DNA of 64,000 bases from Acidovorax kalamii (GTDB lineage: Bacteria; Pseudomonadota; Gammaproteobacteria; Burkholderiales; Burkholderiaceae_C), in contig NZ_NOIG01000010.1 in the NCBI RefSeq assembly GCF_002245625.1, positions 62,001 through 126,000 on the forward strand. Reading direction: 5' to 3'. Every line of letters starts with the position of its first letter. Position 1 is the stretch's first letter. The position numbers were made by a program, and so were the translations under genes. Below are positions 1 through 8,407 of this stretch, in pieces. The notes beneath the pieces were generated by a model. The model did no database searches and was not told the DNA's origin. It saw nothing but the letters and a program-made list of their open reading frames with translations.

Positions 1-736
1 GCCGCGCATACACCCCCAGCCGACCCACGCCCTGGGGCGCCGTGGCCATTTTCTTGAGCGTGGTCGGGAACACGGCCCCCATGGCGATGTAGCTGGGGCC
101 CACGGCATCGGCGCGCACCATTTCGGCATAGCCGTGGGTGCTGACGCCCAGGCGCAGGCCCGAGTTGCGCAGCGCCTGCAACTCGTCGGCTTTCAGCGCG
201 TCCAGGTCTTCCTGGCCCAGGTGGATACCGTAGGCACCCACGTCGATGGCCACGCGCCAGTGGTCGTTGATGAACAGCAGCGCACCTGTGCCCTGCACGG
301 CCTGTACGGCGGCGCGCACTTCCCGTTCAATCGCGGCCGCATCGTCGGACTTGAAGCGCAGCTGCACCGTGGGCACACCTGCGCGGGCCATGCGGCCCAC
401 CCAGGTGGCGTCCGGCAGCACGGCGTACAGGCCCAGGCGCTCGGGGCAGGGCGCGAACTGGTGGGCGCGGGGCAGAGGCTGCAGGCCGAAGTCCTCAGGG
501 GCGTCAGGCCACACCTCGGGCTGCGCCGCGCCAGTGCGCAGGGCGCGCGCCTGCCAGGCCCGGGCCAGGCATTCGGCGTCGTGGGCGATGAAGCCCAGCT
601 GGCTGCAGGCTTGCAGCGCGGCCAGGTAGACCGGCTCCTGCGAGGTGGGGGCAGGCACGGGCTCGGGCGCAAAACCCGCAAAGGTGGCTGCGTGGTGGCT
701 CAGGATGGCGTGCGCCAGGGCGGGGGTGTCATGCAT
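1..736 (-). CDS. thiE: Thiamine-phosphate synthase (partial, C-terminus beyond window)
   Basis: Joins the HMP pyrophosphate and thiazole phosphate moieties into thiamine phosphate in the cytoplasm. The frame opens at an ATG at 736, which overlaps the end of thiG by 8 bp, and runs off the left edge after about 245 codons. The ThiE fold starts near residue 100 ([10 protein letters not shown]) and carries the family motifs [18 protein letters not shown] and [16 protein letters not shown], the last two around the phosphate-binding loops. The first 100 residues are an extension absent from a minimal ThiE; its segment [17 protein letters not shown] loosely resembles the last helix of ThiD proteins. 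A closer ATG at 732 runs into a stop after ten codons, so 736 is preferred. It is the last gene of the thiO-S-G-E operon. Identity is sure; the origin of the extension is inference. Confidence 0.93.
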   Translation of the reverse strand, partial: MHDTPALAHAILSHHAATFAGFAPEPVPAPTSQEPVYLAALQACSQLGFIAHDAECLARAWQARALRTGAAQPEVWPDAPEDFGLQPLPRAHQFAPCPERLGLYAVLPDATWVGRMARAGVPTVQLRFKSDDAAAIEREVRAAVQAVQGTGALLFINDHWRVAIDVGAYGIHLGQEDLDALKADELQALRNSGLRLGVSTHGYAEMVRADAVGPSYIAMGAVFPTTLKKMATAPQGVGRLGVYAR

Positions 737-1538
737 GGGCGTGGTGCCAGAAAGGGGTGCCCAGCACGGGGGTACTGGGCTGGGCGGCATCCTGCGCGGC
801 CATGGCGCCTGCCAGGCGCGCTGCGCGCCCGGCGCCCACGGCATCGGCAAATGCACCAGCCATGGCCACGGGGTCCTGCGCCAGGGCCACGGCGGTGTTC
901 AGCAGCACGCCGTCATAGCCCCATTCCATGACCTGGCAGGCGTGCGATGGCAGGCCCAGTCCCGCGTCCACCAGCATGGGGACTTGAAGGCGCTCGCGCA
1001 GCGTCTGCAGCGCGTAGGGGTTGACGGGGCCCCGACCGGTGCCGATGGGCGCGGCCCAGGGCATCACGGCCTGGCAGCCCACATCCACCAGGCGCTGGCA
1101 CAGCACCAGGTCTTCGGTGCAGTACGGCAGCACCTGAAAACCTTCCTTGATGAGATGTTCGGCCACGCCCACCAGGTTCAGCGTGTCAGGCTGCAGGGTG
1201 TAGTCATCGCCGATCAGTTCCAGCTTGATCCACGGGGTGTTGAACACCTCGCGTGCCATCTGGGCGGTGGTGATGGCCTCTTGCGCGCTGTGGCAGCCAG
1301 CGGTGTTGGGCAGCACGGGCACGTTGAGCTTGCGCAGCAGATCCCAGAAGCTGCTCCCGCTTTCGGCCGGGTTGCTGCCCTGGCGGCGCAGCGAGGCGGT
1401 GACCATGGCGGGCTGCGCGCGCAACACGGCGGCTTCGAGCACGGCGGGCGAGGGGTATCGCGAGGTGCCCAGCAGCAGGCGGCTGGTGAACTGCTGGCCA
1501 TACAGCACCAGCGGGTCTTGGGGCGTCGGAGTGGTCAT
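729..1538 (-). CDS. thiG: Thiazole synthase
   Basis: Forms the thiazole phosphate ring of thiamine from deoxyxylulose phosphate, dehydroglycine and the sulfur carried on ThiS thiocarboxylate. The 269-residue product is near the usual 250-270 length and matches ThiG throughout: [10 protein letters not shown] near the N-terminus, the Schiff-base lysine region [22 protein letters not shown], and the phosphate-binding [18 protein letters not shown] and GVLLNTAVA segments. It lies between thiS and thiE. The 82-bp gap to thiS holds a copy of the intergenic repeat found throughout the window. thiE starts inside the last codons of thiG, which suggests coupled translation. Confidence 0.97.
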   Translation of the reverse strand: MTTPTPQDPLVLYGQQFTSRLLLGTSRYPSPAVLEAAVLRAQPAMVTASLRRQGSNPAESGSSFWDLLRKLNVPVLPNTAGCHSAQEAITTAQMAREVFNTPWIKLELIGDDYTLQPDTLNLVGVAEHLIKEGFQVLPYCTEDLVLCQRLVDVGCQAVMPWAAPIGTGRGPVNPYALQTLRERLQVPMLVDAGLGLPSHACQVMEWGYDGVLLNTAVALAQDPVAMAGAFADAVGAGRAARLAGAMAAQDAAQPSTPVLGTPFWHHAHA

Positions 1539-1543
1539 TTGGT

Positions 1544-1610
1544 TACTATGTTTTTGATAGCTATCAGGGCTTGATGGACGCGCGCAGAGGGCCTTTTTCC
1601 TTCAAATTTC
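1544..1610. repeat. Copy of the intergenic AGCTATCA/GCGCTTGATGGA repeat
   Basis: The gap between thiS and thiG contains TTTTTGATAGCTATCAGGGC followed by TTGATGGACGCGCGCAGAGG. The same core recurs in other gaps of this window in both orientations (near 4140, 18160, 23503, 24662, 36866, 42430, 47183 and 53096). The centre is an inverted repeat, GATAGCTATC. It sits inside an operon, so it is transcribed as part of the thi mRNA. Confidence 0.75.
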
Positions 1611-1620
1611 AGGCGCTGCA

Positions 1621-1818
1621 TCAGCCCCCGGTCACGGGCGAGATGATTTCCACGCGGTCGCCGGGCTGCAGCCGGTGGGCGGCGTAGGCGGTGTTGGGCA
1701 CAAAGGTGGTGTTCACCGCCACGGCAAAAGGCGGGCGCGCCTCGATGGCGGCCACGGCGTCGGCCACGGTGGCGCCTTCGGGCAGTTCGTGCGGGGTCTG
1801 GTTGATGGAGATGTTCAT
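1621..1818 (-). CDS. thiS: Sulfur carrier protein ThiS
   Basis: Small ubiquitin-like carrier of 65 residues that delivers sulfur as a C-terminal thiocarboxylate to ThiG. The C-terminus is PVTGG, giving the required Gly-Gly end, and the sequence has the usual shape (VNTTFVPNTAYAAHRLQPGD, then VEIISPVTGG). Its ATG overlaps the stop of thiO in an ATGA arrangement at 1815-1818, showing tight operon packing. The adenylating enzyme ThiF is not in this window. Confidence 0.96.
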   Translation of the reverse strand: MNISINQTPHELPEGATVADAVAAIEARPPFAVAVNTTFVPNTAYAAHRLQPGDRVEIISPVTGG

Positions 1819-2942
1819 GCGAGAGCGGCAGCGCTGGTGGCGGGCACGGTTGCAGGAGCCAGGTTCAGCGCGAGGTCAAAACGTTGCGAAAGCTGCGATT
1901 GTCCTGTGTTCAGCACTTCCAGGGTCACATCCAGCATCGCCGGGGCGATCATGAAGCCATGGCGGTACAGGCCGTTGATCTCCAGCACGCCCGGCTGCGT
2001 CTGGCGGATGGCGGGCAGGTTGTCGGGCAGCGTGGGGCGGCACTGCGTGGCGAGCTCCAGGATGCGGCCTTCGGCAAAGCCGGGGTGCACGGCATAGGCA
2101 GCGCTCAGCAGTTCCAGCGTGGAGCGCACGCTCGCGGGCGAGAGGTCGTCGGATTCGATCTCGGTGGCGCCGATCACAAACAGGTGGTCTTGTTTGGGTG
2201 CGATGTAGATGGGGTAGCGCGGATGCACCAGCCGCGTGGGGCGCTGCAGCGTCACATCGGGCGCGTGGATGCGCACCACCTCGCCGCGCACGCCGCGCAG
2301 CGCGCTCCACTGGCTCTTGGCGCCCAGGCCCCGGCAGTCCAGCACCCAGTCGGGCTGGCCGGGGGCACCGGGGCTGAAGGTGTCGGGCGACTGCGGGCTG
2401 TGCCAGTGCGCACGCACGCCCAGGCGTTGCATCTCCACCACCAGCGCCGCCAGCAGTTGGCGGTTGTCCAGCTGGCCCTCACCGGACAGGTAGAGGCCCT
2501 GGGCAAAGCGGTGGGCCAGCGTGGGCTCGGCCTGGGCCAGGCCGTCGCTGTCCAGCTTTTCAAGCCGGGGCAGCTCGGGCACGGTGTGCTGGTTGGCCTC
2601 CAGCTGGCGCGTCAGGCGCTGGGCTTCGGCGGTATCCTGCCGGTGCCACACGATCAGCGTGCCTGCCTGCTGGAAGAACACCGGCTCGGCCAGCGGCGCC
2701 AGCAGCTGCGGCCAGCGGGCCAGGGCATGGTGGCCCATGCGCACCACGCCGGGTTCGGTGATGGCCGATTCGGCCAGGGGCGCGAGCATGGCGGCGGCCA
2801 CCGTGGCGGCCGAGCCTTCGGCGGCGGGGCTGCCCGCGTCATGGATGTCCACGCGGTGGCCCTGGCGGGCCAGCTCCACTGCAAGCAGGCGGCCCATGAG
2901 GCCTGCGCCCAGGATGGCAAAGGAGGAGGGTGACAGTGGCAT
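1815..2942 (-). CDS. thiO: Glycine oxidase, FAD-dependent (thiamine pathway)
   Basis: Oxidises glycine to dehydroglycine for thiazole synthesis. The 375-residue frame from the ATG at 2942 begins MPLSPSSFAILGAGLMGRLL, which carries the GxGxxG dinucleotide-binding loop of D-amino-acid-oxidase-type flavoproteins. Near the C-terminus, ETQ-type flavin contacts and NGLYRHGFMIAPAM match ThiO. The frame stays open to 3044, but those codons lie inside the TPP riboswitch, so the 2942 start is chosen. It is the first gene of thiO-thiS-thiG-thiE and is probably controlled by that riboswitch. The use of ThiO rather than ThiH fits an aerobic organism. Confidence 0.93.
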   Translation of the reverse strand: MPLSPSSFAILGAGLMGRLLAVELARQGHRVDIHDAGSPAAEGSAATVAAAMLAPLAESAITEPGVVRMGHHALARWPQLLAPLAEPVFFQQAGTLIVWHRQDTAEAQRLTRQLEANQHTVPELPRLEKLDSDGLAQAEPTLAHRFAQGLYLSGEGQLDNRQLLAALVVEMQRLGVRAHWHSPQSPDTFSPGAPGQPDWVLDCRGLGAKSQWSALRGVRGEVVRIHAPDVTLQRPTRLVHPRYPIYIAPKQDHLFVIGATEIESDDLSPASVRSTLELLSAAYAVHPGFAEGRILELATQCRPTLPDNLPAIRQTQPGVLEINGLYRHGFMIAPAMLDVTLEVLNTGQSQLSQRFDLALNLAPATVPATSAAALA

Positions 2943-3024
2943 AGGCGTTGTGGTCTGTCCGTGTGCTGCAAACGAGGTGCGAGCAAGGTGCATGGGGACA
3001 AAACGGGGCTGTGCCGCTTGAAAA

Positions 3025-3154
3025 GAAACTCCCCACGCCAGCATGATCTGGATCGGGTAGCGGGGCCATGGTGTGCAGTGTTGCTGCGGGCCCCAGGGTA
3101 TTTCTCAGTCGCACACCTTAGAACAGCTTCTAAACGGCGGGACACCCCTGTTTC
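3025..3154 (-). promoter_or_regulatory. TPP riboswitch (THI box) upstream of thiO
   Basis: Read on the minus strand, this leader has the conserved TPP aptamer pieces in order: GAAACAGGGGTGTCC at the 5' side, GACTGAGAAATACCC, then ACCCGATCCAGATCATGCTGG and CGTGGGGAGTTTC. The outer GAAAC and GTTTC pair as P1, and the CUGAGA and GAUC-type loops are the pyrimidine- and pyrophosphate-binding parts. The P2 arm is longer than the minimal form. It ends about 80 nt before the thiO start, leaving room for an expression platform. It should switch the operon off when thiamine pyrophosphate is plentiful. Confidence 0.93.
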
Positions 3155-3228
3155 GTCCGGAAAAATCAAATTACAGCACAAGCCCGCACCACTCTTTTTG
3201 CGCTGGCGCATAGGCCATAATTTTTGCC

Positions 3229-4107
3229 ATGACTTCTTTGACCCCGCCGTCCTCTTCCTCGTCTGTGCCGTCCATGCCTTCCACACGCCGCTATGTGCGT
3301 GTGCTTTCCATCGCAGGCTCCGACAGCGGCGGCGGCGCGGGCATCCAGGCCGACCTCAAGACCTTCAGCGCCCTGGGCTGCTACGGCATGACGGCCATCA
3401 CCGCCATCACCGCGCAGAACACCTGTGGCGTGACAGGCATTCACGGCGTACCGCCCGAGATGCTCAAGGCGCAGATCGACGCGGTGGTGCAGGACATCGG
3501 CGTGGACGCCGTCAAGATCGGCATGCTGCATTCGCCCGAGGTGGTGCGTGTGGTGGCCGATGCCATCCGCAGCTACCAGCTGCCCCATGTGGTGCTGGAC
3601 CCGGTGATGGTCGCCACCAGCGGCGACCGCCTGATCGCGCAGGAAACGGTGGGCGTGCTGGTGCAGGAGCTGTTCCCGCTGGCTGAGGTGATCACCCCCA
3701 ACCTGGACGAAGCAGGCTGGCTGCTGGGGCGCAAGATCGACGGGGTGGATGCGCTGGACGCCGCTGCGCAGGCCCTGCGCGCGCTGGGCGCCCCGGCCGC
3801 GCTGCTCAAGGGCGGGCACCTGCCCGGAGACTGGGTGGTGGATGTGCTGGCCCTGCCAGACGGCACCTGCCAGCGCCTGGCATCGCAGCGCATTGCCACG
3901 CACAACGGCCACGGCACCGGCTGCACGCTGTCGTCAGCCATCGCATCGCACCTGGCGCTGGGCGCGCCCCTGCCGCAGGCAGTGGAACGCGCCCGAGCCT
4001 ACATCCTGGGCGCCATTGCCGCCGGTGCCGATGTGACCACCGGGCGCGGCCATGGCCCGCTGAGCCATGGCTATGCGCCGCTGCCGCAGGTGGCAGTGCA
4101 GGGCTGA
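3229..4107 (+). CDS. thiD: Hydroxymethylpyrimidine / phosphomethylpyrimidine kinase
   Basis: Phosphorylates HMP to HMP-P and then HMP-PP, the pyrimidine partner used by ThiE. The 292-residue protein has the ribokinase-like signatures of ThiD: SIAGSDSGGGAGIQADLKTF near residue 25, AVKIGMLHSPEV, LDPVMVATSGDRL, and the anion-hole HNGHGTGCTLSSAIA. It is transcribed divergently from thiO, with its start only about 75 bp from the 5' edge of the thiO riboswitch. An internal ATG about 14 codons in would also give a complete enzyme, because the first residues (TSLTPPSSSSS) are low complexity. Confidence 0.95.
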   Translation: MTSLTPPSSSSSVPSMPSTRRYVRVLSIAGSDSGGGAGIQADLKTFSALGCYGMTAITAITAQNTCGVTGIHGVPPEMLKAQIDAVVQDIGVDAVKIGMLHSPEVVRVVADAIRSYQLPHVVLDPVMVATSGDRLIAQETVGVLVQELFPLAEVITPNLDEAGWLLGRKIDGVDALDAAAQALRALGAPAALLKGGHLPGDWVVDVLALPDGTCQRLASQRIATHNGHGTGCTLSSAIASHLALGAPLPQAVERARAYILGAIAAGADVTTGRGHGPLSHGYAPLPQVAVQG

Positions 4108-4137
4108 CGGTTTACGCACATTTTTGGCAGCTTGCGC

Positions 4138-4190
4138 TCGTCCATCATGCGCTTGTTGCTATCAAAATGATAGTTTTTTCTGTAGCTAGC
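4138..4190. repeat. Copy of the intergenic repeat downstream of thiD
   Basis: The gap 4108-4399 has no gene. Its left part carries CGTCCATCATGCGCTTGTTG followed by CTATCAAAATGATAG, the inverted orientation of the repeat seen at 1544. CTATCAAAATGATAG can form a short hairpin followed by TTTTTTC, so this copy could end thiD transcription. The rest of the gap is GC-rich with no clear signal. Confidence 0.65.
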
Positions 4191-4399
4191 GGGAAGCCGC
4201 CCCGGCGCTGAAACCACTGCTGAAATCTGCGGTTGCCCCTTGGCGGGGCGCGCGGCCTCGTGCCGTACAATCCGCGCCGGGCTGAAAGGCCGCCCACCTC
4301 GCAAAAGCGCAAGCACCTTTTTCTTTTCCCTTCCGCAAGCCTGGCTTGCATACCCTCCGTGGCCCGCAGCGAGATGAGCCACCTGTTTCTGGAGCTGGT

Positions 4400-4915
4400 A
4401 TGCCCTCTCTTTTTGCTCGCGGACCGCGCGTTGCTGCCAAAGCCTTGTCGCCGTCGCCTTCCTCCCATCCTGCGTCTTCTCCTGCACAAGCCGCCATGCT
4501 GCGTGAGGCCAAGCGTTTGCACCGCGCTGCCACATCCGACGCGCTGTCAGAGTCCTTGCCGGTGCTCCGGCGGCTGCTGGCCGCGCGTGCGGTTCCGGCC
4601 TGCCCCTTGCAGGCGCTGTTCCGCGATCGCGCAAGCCTTCAGCGCAAGCATGTGCTGAGGATGCTGGCCTTTGAGGCGGGCCATGCGGGCTGGGAGGCCT
4701 ACAGCCAGGCCCTGTCCGGCCTGGACTCCCAGTCGGTGGTGTTGTCGGTGGCGGCACAGCGCAGCACGGCCATGCTGAAGCACTGGTTTGTGGGCGAACA
4801 GCAGGCCGCGCAGTTCGCTTCGGCCCATGGCGGGCTGGTGACACGGGTTGGCCACCAAGGGGCTGTGGTGTGGCCGGTGCCAGAGCGCCAAAGGGGCCGC
4901 GAGGGGGAGCGCTGA
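4400..4915 (+). CDS. Hypothetical protein, mostly helical
   Basis: 171 residues from the ATG at 4400, chosen because GGAG stands five bases upstream; the frame is also open from 4346. Function is not recognised. The protein is Ala/Leu/Arg-rich and looks helical, with QRKHVLRMLAFEAGHAGWEA near residue 88. That segment resembles short helical motifs found in some glyoxalase-superfamily and ankyrin-like proteins, but this is too weak to name it. No signal peptide or membrane segment is visible. The stop overlaps the GAG just before the next ATG (4917), so it probably forms a two-gene unit with the membrane protein downstream. Confidence 0.6.
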   Translation: MPSLFARGPRVAAKALSPSPSSHPASSPAQAAMLREAKRLHRAATSDALSESLPVLRRLLAARAVPACPLQALFRDRASLQRKHVLRMLAFEAGHAGWEAYSQALSGLDSQSVVLSVAAQRSTAMLKHWFVGEQQAAQFASAHGGLVTRVGHQGAVVWPVPERQRGREGER

Positions 4916-4916
4916 G

Positions 4917-5369
4917 ATGAACGAAACCCTCTTTTCCGTGGCCAGCGTAGGTGCCATGCTGGGCTGGCTGGCGCTGGGTGTGGCGGTCATCGCGCCGCCG
5001 GGCCGCTTGCGGGCGTCACTGATGGTGGCAGCGGGGCGCTGGGTGCCTGCTGCACTGTGCGCCCTGTACGCCTGGTTGCTGGTCATGCACTGGGGCTCTG
5101 CACCGGGCGGGGGCTTTTCCGGCCTGGCTGCCGTGCAGGCCCTGTTTGCCGTGCCCGGCAAGGTGCTGGGCGGCTGGGTGCATTTTCTGGCATTCGACTT
5201 GTGGGTCGGGCACTGGATGGCCGCCGATGTTCTGGCGCGCGGTCGGGCGCGGTGGCCGCTGCTGGTCTTGTTGCCCGCCACCTTCATGTATGGCCCCTTG
5301 GGTTTGCTGCTGTACCTGGCCACACGGCTGGCAGGGGCCCAGCCATCCCCTGCGGGCCCTGGCCGTTAG
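4917..5369 (+). CDS. ABA4-like (DUF4281) membrane protein
   Basis: 150-residue integral membrane protein with about four hydrophobic segments. The motif AFDLWVGHWMAADVLARGR and the ending PLGLLLYLATR are typical of the DUF4281/ABA4-like family. Plant members take part in neoxanthin synthesis; the bacterial role is unknown. The start at 4917 follows a GAGGGGGAGC stretch. The frame extends upstream in phase, but it would then overlap the preceding gene. It is translationally close to the hypothetical gene before it, with its ATG 2 bp after that stop. Confidence 0.75.
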   Translation: MNETLFSVASVGAMLGWLALGVAVIAPPGRLRASLMVAAGRWVPAALCALYAWLLVMHWGSAPGGGFSGLAAVQALFAVPGKVLGGWVHFLAFDLWVGHWMAADVLARGRARWPLLVLLPATFMYGPLGLLLYLATRLAGAQPSPAGPGR

Positions 5370-6646
5370 CGGCTGCGCGGCCGGGTGGCCCAGGCCAGCG
5401 CAAAGCTGAACGCCAGCGCTGGCAGGGCCGAGCCCGCACCCGGCAGCACCTTGGGCGCCAGGTGGTACACCGCAATGCCCGCCAGCCAGATGGCCACGGG
5501 CACCACATTCACCTTGCGCGCGGCCGCCAGCAGGGCGGTTGCATCGGTGCCAAAGGCCAGGCGCCCCAGGATCACGCCAAACAGCGGCACGAACACCGAG
5601 CTGAGCAGCAGCAAAAACGGCTCCAGGCTGTGCATGGGCAGCACCAGCGCCAGCCCCGTGCACAGCGCGGCCACCAGCAGGCCCCAGGCGCGCACGCCAA
5701 AACGTGGCAGCAGGCTATGGGCCGACACGGCGCCCGAATAGGTGTCGCCATAGGCGTTGTCCACTTCGTCGATCAGGATCAGCGACAGCGCGATCAGCCC
5801 ACCCTGGGCCAGCAGCAGCGCCTGCACAAGGTCCTTGCTCGGCAAGGTCAGCGCCACCAGCACACCCAGGCTGTAGCACCACATGTTGGCCAGCGCATAG
5901 CCCAGCCAGGTGCCGCGCAATGCCGAGCCACCGTTCTTGCCATGGCGCGCATAGTCGGCCACCAGGGGCAGCCACGAAATCGGCATGGCGATCACCAGGT
6001 CCAGCGCGGGCAACACGCCCATGCCGCCTGCGCCCTGGCGCGTCCACAGCGCTTCAAAACCCTGGGCCTGGGCCAGCGACAAGAACTGCCACGACAGCCA
6101 CAGCAGCGACAGCACCACCAGCGGCAGCGCCACGCGCGCAATCACCTTGCGCACCAGCTGCACCATGGAGCCGCTGATCAGCAGCATCACCACGCCGCCC
6201 CACAGCAGCGTCGCCAGCACCGGCCAGTGGGCACCGGCCATGCTGCCCGACTGCTGGCCAATGGCCACGGTGGCATCGCGCATCACTACCAGCTCGAACG
6301 TGCCCCAGCCCACCAGCTGCACGATGTTCAGGATGATGGGCAGGCTGGCAAAGGTGCGGCCATACACGGCGTGCATCAGCCCCGCACTGGCCAGGCCGCT
6401 GTCGCAGCCCAGCTTGGCGACCCAGCCCAGCAGGCCTGCGCCGACGATGGAGCCGGCGACGATGGCAATCAGCGCCTCTTTGGTGCCCAGCGCGGGCATC
6501 AGGTACGCGCCCACCTGCATGACCAACAGGCCCACGCCCAGGCTGAACCAGAGCGAGGCGTGGTCATGCCACTGGAAGACGCGGCGGTCGGAGGAGACGG
6601 GGGCCAGCGCTTCGTTGGTAGCGTGCGTGGCGGGGGATGAGGACAT
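5366..6646 (-). CDS. cytX: NCS1-family transporter, probable hydroxymethylpyrimidine transporter CytX
   Basis: 426-residue polytopic membrane protein of the purine/cytosine permease family with about 12 hydrophobic spans; it opens with WHDHASLWFSLGVGLLVMQVG, a helix typical of the family. The start at 6646 is preferred because TACGGAG lies upstream and the longer frame runs back into a riboswitch. A TPP riboswitch directly upstream argues that the substrate is the thiamine pyrimidine (HMP) or thiamine rather than cytosine; this is established practice for CytX. Its 3' end overlaps the end of the convergent ABA4-like gene by 4 bp. Confidence 0.88.
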   Translation of the reverse strand: MSSSPATHATNEALAPVSSDRRVFQWHDHASLWFSLGVGLLVMQVGAYLMPALGTKEALIAIVAGSIVGAGLLGWVAKLGCDSGLASAGLMHAVYGRTFASLPIILNIVQLVGWGTFELVVMRDATVAIGQQSGSMAGAHWPVLATLLWGGVVMLLISGSMVQLVRKVIARVALPLVVLSLLWLSWQFLSLAQAQGFEALWTRQGAGGMGVLPALDLVIAMPISWLPLVADYARHGKNGGSALRGTWLGYALANMWCYSLGVLVALTLPSKDLVQALLLAQGGLIALSLILIDEVDNAYGDTYSGAVSAHSLLPRFGVRAWGLLVAALCTGLALVLPMHSLEPFLLLLSSVFVPLFGVILGRLAFGTDATALLAAARKVNVVPVAIWLAGIAVYHLAPKVLPGAGSALPALAFSFALAWATRPRSR

Positions 6647-6728
6647 GGTGGGCTCCGTAAGCAGATACAGAGCAGGGGCCGCCCACCGGTGCGCCCTGAC
6701 GTGTTCAGAGCCGTGCAATGGCGGACTT

Positions 6729-6812
6729 GCTTCCCTGCGCGAGGATGATCTCAATCAGGTTCAAAGGGACTCTCTCAGTCGAAGTGGGCAGGCCCACATC
6801 GACACCCCTAGC
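6729..6812 (-). promoter_or_regulatory. TPP riboswitch (THI box) upstream of cytX
   Basis: Minus-strand reading gives GCTAGGGGTGTCGATG, GACTGAGAGAGTCCC, TTTGAACCTGATTGAGATC and ATCCTCGCGCAGGGAAGC. These are the canonical pieces of a compact TPP aptamer, with GCT/AGC closing P1. A P2 arm forms from GTCGATGTGGGC and GCCCACTTCGAC. It ends about 83 nt before the cytX ATG. This is a second, independently evolved-looking copy, different in P2 length from the one at thiO. Confidence 0.95.
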
Positions 6813-6876
6813 GGTAGCGCTTGCAAAAACAGCGCGCTGCGGATTGTAGTGGCGTGTGTGGCCGCTGTGCGCCCGG

Positions 6877-7950
6877 TCAGGCGGCAGCAGGGGCGGGCGC
6901 CACGCCCAGCAACTGGTGCAGGCGCGGGCTGGTGGTGGTGTATTGCAGCGCCACCTTGTCGCCCTTGAGCGCCTCGGCGGCGCCGAAGGCGGCCAGCGTG
7001 GCCTCGTGGAAGCCGCACAGGATGAGCTTGCGTTTGCCGGGGTAGGTGTTGATGTCGCCCACGGCGTAGATGCCGGGCGCGCTGGTGCGGAAGGCTTCGG
7101 TGTCCACCACCAGCTGCTTGCGATCCATGGCGATGCCCCAGTCGGCGATGGGGCCGAGGCGGGGTGAGATGCCCAGCACGGCCACCAGCAGGTCCAGCGT
7201 CAGGGCCCGGGTGCTGCCATCCGCATCCATCACCTGTAGTGCGGTGAGGCGGTCGCCCACGGTGTCAATGCCGGTGATCTGTGCGGCCTCGACGTGGATG
7301 CGGCCTGCGTCGCGCAATTGCTGCAGGCGTTGCAGCAAGGTTTCAGGCGCCTGGAAGACGTCGCGGCGGTGCAGCAGGCTGATGCGGGCGGCCTGGCCTT
7401 GCTCTGCCAGTTCGACGGCGCGGGCCACGGCGGGCTCGTCGCCGCCGTGCACTACCACGTGGCGCCCGGCCACATCCAAGCTGGCGGGGAGGTTCTGGTA
7501 GTGCAGCTGGGTGCCCACAAAGCGCTCGATGCCGTCCACCTTGAGCGTGCGTGGCACGAAGGCGCCCACGCCTGCGGCGATGAACACGCTGCGGGCCAGC
7601 AGTTGTGCGCCTTGCGAGGTTTCGACCAGCAGGCGCCCGTCCGCTTGTACGGTGAGGGCAGACACCAGCGTGTTCAGGTGCCACTGGGTCTTGAACGGCG
7701 CGATCTGCTGGAGCAGCAGGCCGGCCAGCTCGCGCCCGGTGCACACGGGGATGCCCGGGATGTCGTAGATGGGTTTGTCGCCGTACAGCTCGACGCATTG
7801 GCCGCCCGCATGGGGCAGGGCGTCGATCAGGTGGGCGGTGATGCCTTGAAGGCCCAGCTGGAAGACCTGGAACAGGCCCACGGGGCCTGCGCCGATGACG
7901 ACCGCGTCAGTCTCTACAACGGCGGGCGTTTGCAAAGCCGGGTTCACCAA
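6877..7950 (-). CDS. Ferredoxin-NADP reductase, thioredoxin-reductase-like type
   Basis: 357-residue flavoprotein that exchanges electrons between NADPH and ferredoxin. The N-terminus has the FAD loop [16 protein letters not shown] and the type-2 FNR signature [19 protein letters not shown]. The mid-protein [17 protein letters not shown] marks the NADPH domain, and the C-terminal [20 protein letters not shown] is typical. There is no CxxC redox pair, which separates it from true thioredoxin reductase. It starts 16 bp after the ferredoxin gene on the same strand, so the two probably act as partners. Confidence 0.92.
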   Translation of the reverse strand: MVNPALQTPAVVETDAVVIGAGPVGLFQVFQLGLQGITAHLIDALPHAGGQCVELYGDKPIYDIPGIPVCTGRELAGLLLQQIAPFKTQWHLNTLVSALTVQADGRLLVETSQGAQLLARSVFIAAGVGAFVPRTLKVDGIERFVGTQLHYQNLPASLDVAGRHVVVHGGDEPAVARAVELAEQGQAARISLLHRRDVFQAPETLLQRLQQLRDAGRIHVEAAQITGIDTVGDRLTALQVMDADGSTRALTLDLLVAVLGISPRLGPIADWGIAMDRKQLVVDTEAFRTSAPGIYAVGDINTYPGKRKLILCGFHEATLAAFGAAEALKGDKVALQYTTTSPRLHQLLGVAPAPAAA

Positions 7951-7966
7951 GGGGCGCCTGTTTGGC

Positions 7967-8296
7967 TTACTTCACCAGATCTTTGATTTTCCCGGGCTTG
8001 CCGTTCCACTCATCGGCGTCGGGCAGCGCGGGCTTGCGCTTGGTGATGCTCTTCCAGCCGTCGGCAAAGGCCAGGTCGGCGTTGAGCTTGATGAAGGCGA
8101 TCTGGTCTGCGGGCAGGTCTTCTTCCGCAAAGATGGCATTGGCCGGGCATTCGGGGATGCACACGGCGCAGTCGATGCATTCGTCAGGATCGATGACGAG
8201 CATGTTCGGGCCTTCGCGGAAGCAGTCCACGGGGCACACGTCCACACAATCGGTGTACTTGCACTTGATGCAGTTTTCGGAGACGACGTGGGTCAT
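7967..8296 (-). CDS. fdxA: 7Fe ferredoxin
   Basis: 109-residue electron carrier. Cysteines sit as in Fdx[21 protein letters not shown] near the N-terminus for the [3Fe-4S]/[4Fe-4S] pair, then [12 protein letters not shown]. The C-terminal tail after residue 70 is the usual FdxA extension. It is the first gene of a two-gene unit with the ferredoxin-NADP reductase. The upstream region contains an AT-rich stretch (CGATTTTAAAAGC) but no certain promoter was assigned. Confidence 0.96.
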   Translation of the reverse strand: MTHVVSENCIKCKYTDCVDVCPVDCFREGPNMLVIDPDECIDCAVCIPECPANAIFAEEDLPADQIAFIKLNADLAFADGWKSITKRKPALPDADEWNGKPGKIKDLVK

Positions 8297-8365
8297 GACA
8301 GGAGTTGTGTGGGTCGGTGAAAACCCTCGATTTTAAAAGCTTTCACCGACCTTTGGTTACAGGGT

Positions 8366-8400
8366 CCCTCACCCCGATGGGGTGACTGGGGGGGGGGCTG
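8366..8400. other. GC-rich hairpin between cysN and fdxA, with a G run
   Basis: TCACCCCGATGGGGTGA is a perfect 7-bp stem with a 3-base loop, flanked by a run of about ten G residues ending near 8398. It lies just past the cysN stop and before fdxA. It may terminate or protect the end of the cys operon mRNA, but there is no U tract on the minus strand, so the role is uncertain. Confidence 0.45.
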
Positions 8401-8407
8401 ATTTGGG

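Noticed and set aside
2943..3044. Upstream in-frame start of thiO
   Set aside because: The added codons lie inside or just after the TPP riboswitch and do not resemble ThiO.
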